This document shows positions 6,269 to 7,868 of a DNA stretch of 7,868 bases, in pieces. The stretch comes from Chloroflexota bacterium (lineage in GTDB: Bacteria > Chloroflexota > Dehalococcoidia > GIF9 > UBA5629). How positions within the stretch are numbered: position 1 is the stretch's first letter; the number at the start of each line of letters is the position of its first letter. A program made the position numbers and the translations under genes. Location: contig JAPLHJ010000014.1 of assembly GCA_026389675.1 (NCBI GenBank), positions 1 through 7,868 of the forward strand. The letters are read 5' to 3'. The notes under the pieces were generated by a model. It was given only the letters and a program-made list of their open reading frames with translations, was not told the origin of the DNA and did not search any database.

Positions 6269-7868
6269 ATGAACCTGGCGACATTGGCCGAGGATAACGT
6301 ACTCAAGTTTGGCGAGTTCGAATACCTGCATTATGAGGGAAGGTGGTATACCAATGTCGAAATGAACTGTATCGCCAACCGGTTGGGGAATGCGCTGAAA
6401 AAACTGGGCGTAACCAGGGGCGATCGAGTTGGCACGCAGGTATACAATTGTCCACAGGTACTTCAAGCCTTTCAAGCTGTTTTAAAAATCGGCGCTGTTA
6501 TAGTGCCGATGAATCCCAGCGCCCGCGGCGAAGAGGCTGCTCATCTATACCGTGATTCAGGCATAAAGGTACTGATAACCAGCAGCGATTATATACCGGT
6601 GATCGATTCCGCACGCAAGAGTGCGCCGGACCTTGCAACTATAATTCTCATCGACAAAGATAAGGTTCCCGGGACATTGTATTTCGATAAAATAACTGCC
6701 GATTGCCCGGATCAACTGGCTGTTGAAGAGATGGAAAATGATGATAATGCAGCCATGATTTACACGGCAGGGACCACCGGGCTGGCCAAAGGAGTAGTCC
6801 ACAGCCATTTCGGGCTTTACTATACGCTTTTGGGTTTTGTCGAGACACTGGAAACTATCATCCCGGCCAGGGTAAAGGCCAATACCACGGTCAAGAATGT
6901 CAATACTGGCGAAATCATGGTAAAGGACATAGATGTCGTCGGTTTGGAACTATCCAACGTCTGCCTCCTTGTTCTTCCACTGTGTCATATCTATGGGATG
7001 ATGCAGATGTTTCTAAAGTATTATCTTGGTGACAAGCTGGTGATCTTGAAGAGATTCGACCCTGTGGAAGTATTTAAAACCATGGAGGAGTTCAAAGTCA
7101 GCAGCCTGGATGGAGTCCCCACCATGTGGGTTATGCTATATAACCATCCTGATATCGATAAATACGACCTGAGCCATCAAAAATACTGCTCCTGCGGTGG
7201 CGCTCCCATGCCTCTTGAATTGCTGAAAGCCTGGAAAGAAAAATTCGGCATTCAGATCAGCGAAGGCTGGGGCATGTCAGAGCTTGCTTCTTACGCTACC
7301 TCCTGTTTTGGGCGCGCGTACAAGCCCGGTTCCGTCGGCAAATTGATGCAAAAGGCCAGCCAGATTAAAATATTCGACGATAACGACAGGGAGGTCCCAA
7401 CCGGCCAGTGGGGTGAAGTCGTTTTTAAAGGCTTCAATGTGATGAAAGGATATTGGAACCTGCCGGAAGAGACCGCCAAAACGATCAGAAACGGATGGCT
7501 GTACACAGGGGATATCGGCTACCTCGATGATGAAGGCTATCTCTTCCTGACCGGGCGCAAGAAAGACCTGATAATCAGGGGAGGGGAAAATATCTTTCCC
7601 TCTGATGTGGAAAACATCCTGTACAAAAATGCCAAGGTGATGGAATGCGCCGTCATCGGAGTGCCTGATAGGGTCTATGGAGAAGAGATCAAAGCTTTCG
7701 TCGTCCTCAAACCGGGTGAAAGCGCGACCGAGCAAGAGCTGGTTGATTTCTGTAAGCAGCATCTGCCTTCCTTCAAGCAGCCGAAGTCCGTTGAATTGAG
7801 GGAATCGCTGCCAAAGAGCTCCGTGGGGAAAATACTCAAGAAAGAACTGAGGAATTTATTCAAGAAAG
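6269..7868 (+). CDS. AMP-forming acyl-CoA synthetase/ligase, 3' partial
   Basis: This member of the ANL (AMP-binding) superfamily is expected to activate a carboxylic acid with ATP and CoA. The frame is open from ATG 6269 to the window end, giving 533 codons plus one base with no stop reached. It is near complete, because the catalytic lysine K521 in PKSSVGKILKKEL lies only 12 residues before the edge. Motifs in order are the P-loop YTAGTTGLAKG (165-175), LPLCHIYGM (236-244), the acyl-adenylate motif EGWGMSE (332-338), YTGDIGYLD (412-420) with D415, and the hinge TGRKKDLIIRGGENI (428-442). The P-loop has Ala where Ser/Thr is usual (A167) and Ala where Pro is usual (A173). About 20 extra residues, rich in Val, Lys and Asn, sit between the P-loop helix and LPLCH (about 188-225). 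Possible substrates are short/medium-chain, long-chain or aromatic acids; I cannot choose. Start supported by AGAGGA at 6256-6261. Confidence 0.93.
   Translation, partial: MNLATLAEDNVLKFGEFEYLHYEGRWYTNVEMNCIANRLGNALKKLGVTRGDRVGTQVYNCPQVLQAFQAVLKIGAVIVPMNPSARGEEAAHLYRDSGIKVLITSSDYIPVIDSARKSAPDLATIILIDKDKVPGTLYFDKITADCPDQLAVEEMENDDNAAMIYTAGTTGLAKGVVHSHFGLYYTLLGFVETLETIIPARVKANTTVKNVNTGEIMVKDIDVVGLELSNVCLLVLPLCHIYGMMQMFLKYYLGDKLVILKRFDPVEVFKTMEEFKVSSLDGVPTMWVMLYNHPDIDKYDLSHQKYCSCGGAPMPLELLKAWKEKFGIQISEGWGMSELASYATSCFGRAYKPGSVGKLMQKASQIKIFDDNDREVPTGQWGEVVFKGFNVMKGYWNLPEETAKTIRNGWLYTGDIGYLDDEGYLFLTGRKKDLIIRGGENIFPSDVENILYKNAKVMECAVIGVPDRVYGEEIKAFVVLKPGESATEQELVDFCKQHLPSFKQPKSVELRESLPKSSVGKILKKELRNLFKK

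Noticed and set aside
7277..7762. 161-codon reading frame on the minus strand
   Set aside because: It is antisense to the conserved C-terminal motifs of the ligase, and the plus-strand gene explains the sequence fully.

Overview
The window is a single-direction (+ strand) gene cluster with no mobile element, RNA gene or CRISPR array that I can see. It is built like one long operon, cut at both ends. Eight genes are supported. The first is the 3' part of a branched-chain-amino-acid-type (HAAT family) ABC transporter solute-binding protein. It is followed by the two permeases LivH and LivM, the two ATPases LivG and LivF, a small SCP2-like (sterol carrier protein 2) protein, a group III iron-type alcohol dehydrogenase, and an almost complete AMP-forming acyl-CoA synthetase/ligase that runs off the right edge.

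Layout: positions 1-1041 hold the solute-binding protein (its start and signal peptide lie left of the window). Positions 1072-4472 hold livH-livM-livG-livF, tightly packed: livH and livM overlap by 4 nt, livM-livG are 19 nt apart, and livG-livF are 2 nt apart. Positions 4574-4981 encode the SCP2-like protein, 5035-6207 the alcohol dehydrogenase, and 6269-7868 the ligase. The last three genes are separated by short gaps of 101, 53 and 61 nt. Each gap ends in a similar A/T-rich leader plus a purine-rich ribosome binding site. I see no convincing terminator in any gap and no clear promoter.

How the genes could work together (inference): an imported carboxylic acid or related small molecule is captured outside the membrane by the binding protein and imported by LivHMGF. 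It is then activated to its CoA thioester by the ligase. The dehydrogenase would interconvert an alcohol and aldehyde in the same pathway, and the SCP2-like protein could hold a hydrophobic acyl or acyl-CoA intermediate. The neighbours argue against simple leucine/isoleucine/valine uptake, but the substrate cannot be read from the sequence.

Organism: a bacterium with near-balanced to slightly GC-rich DNA, Shine-Dalgarno-led genes and frequent ATA and AGG codons. The gene content resembles anaerobic, organic-acid-degrading lineages such as Dehalococcoidia (Chloroflexota) or Desulfobacterota. This is an impression from family resemblance only, with low confidence. I found no sign of an entirely new kind of system. 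The points most worth a second look are the gene grouping, the repeated leader sequence, the unusual ligand-pocket segment of the binding protein, and the insertion and altered P-loop in the ligase.
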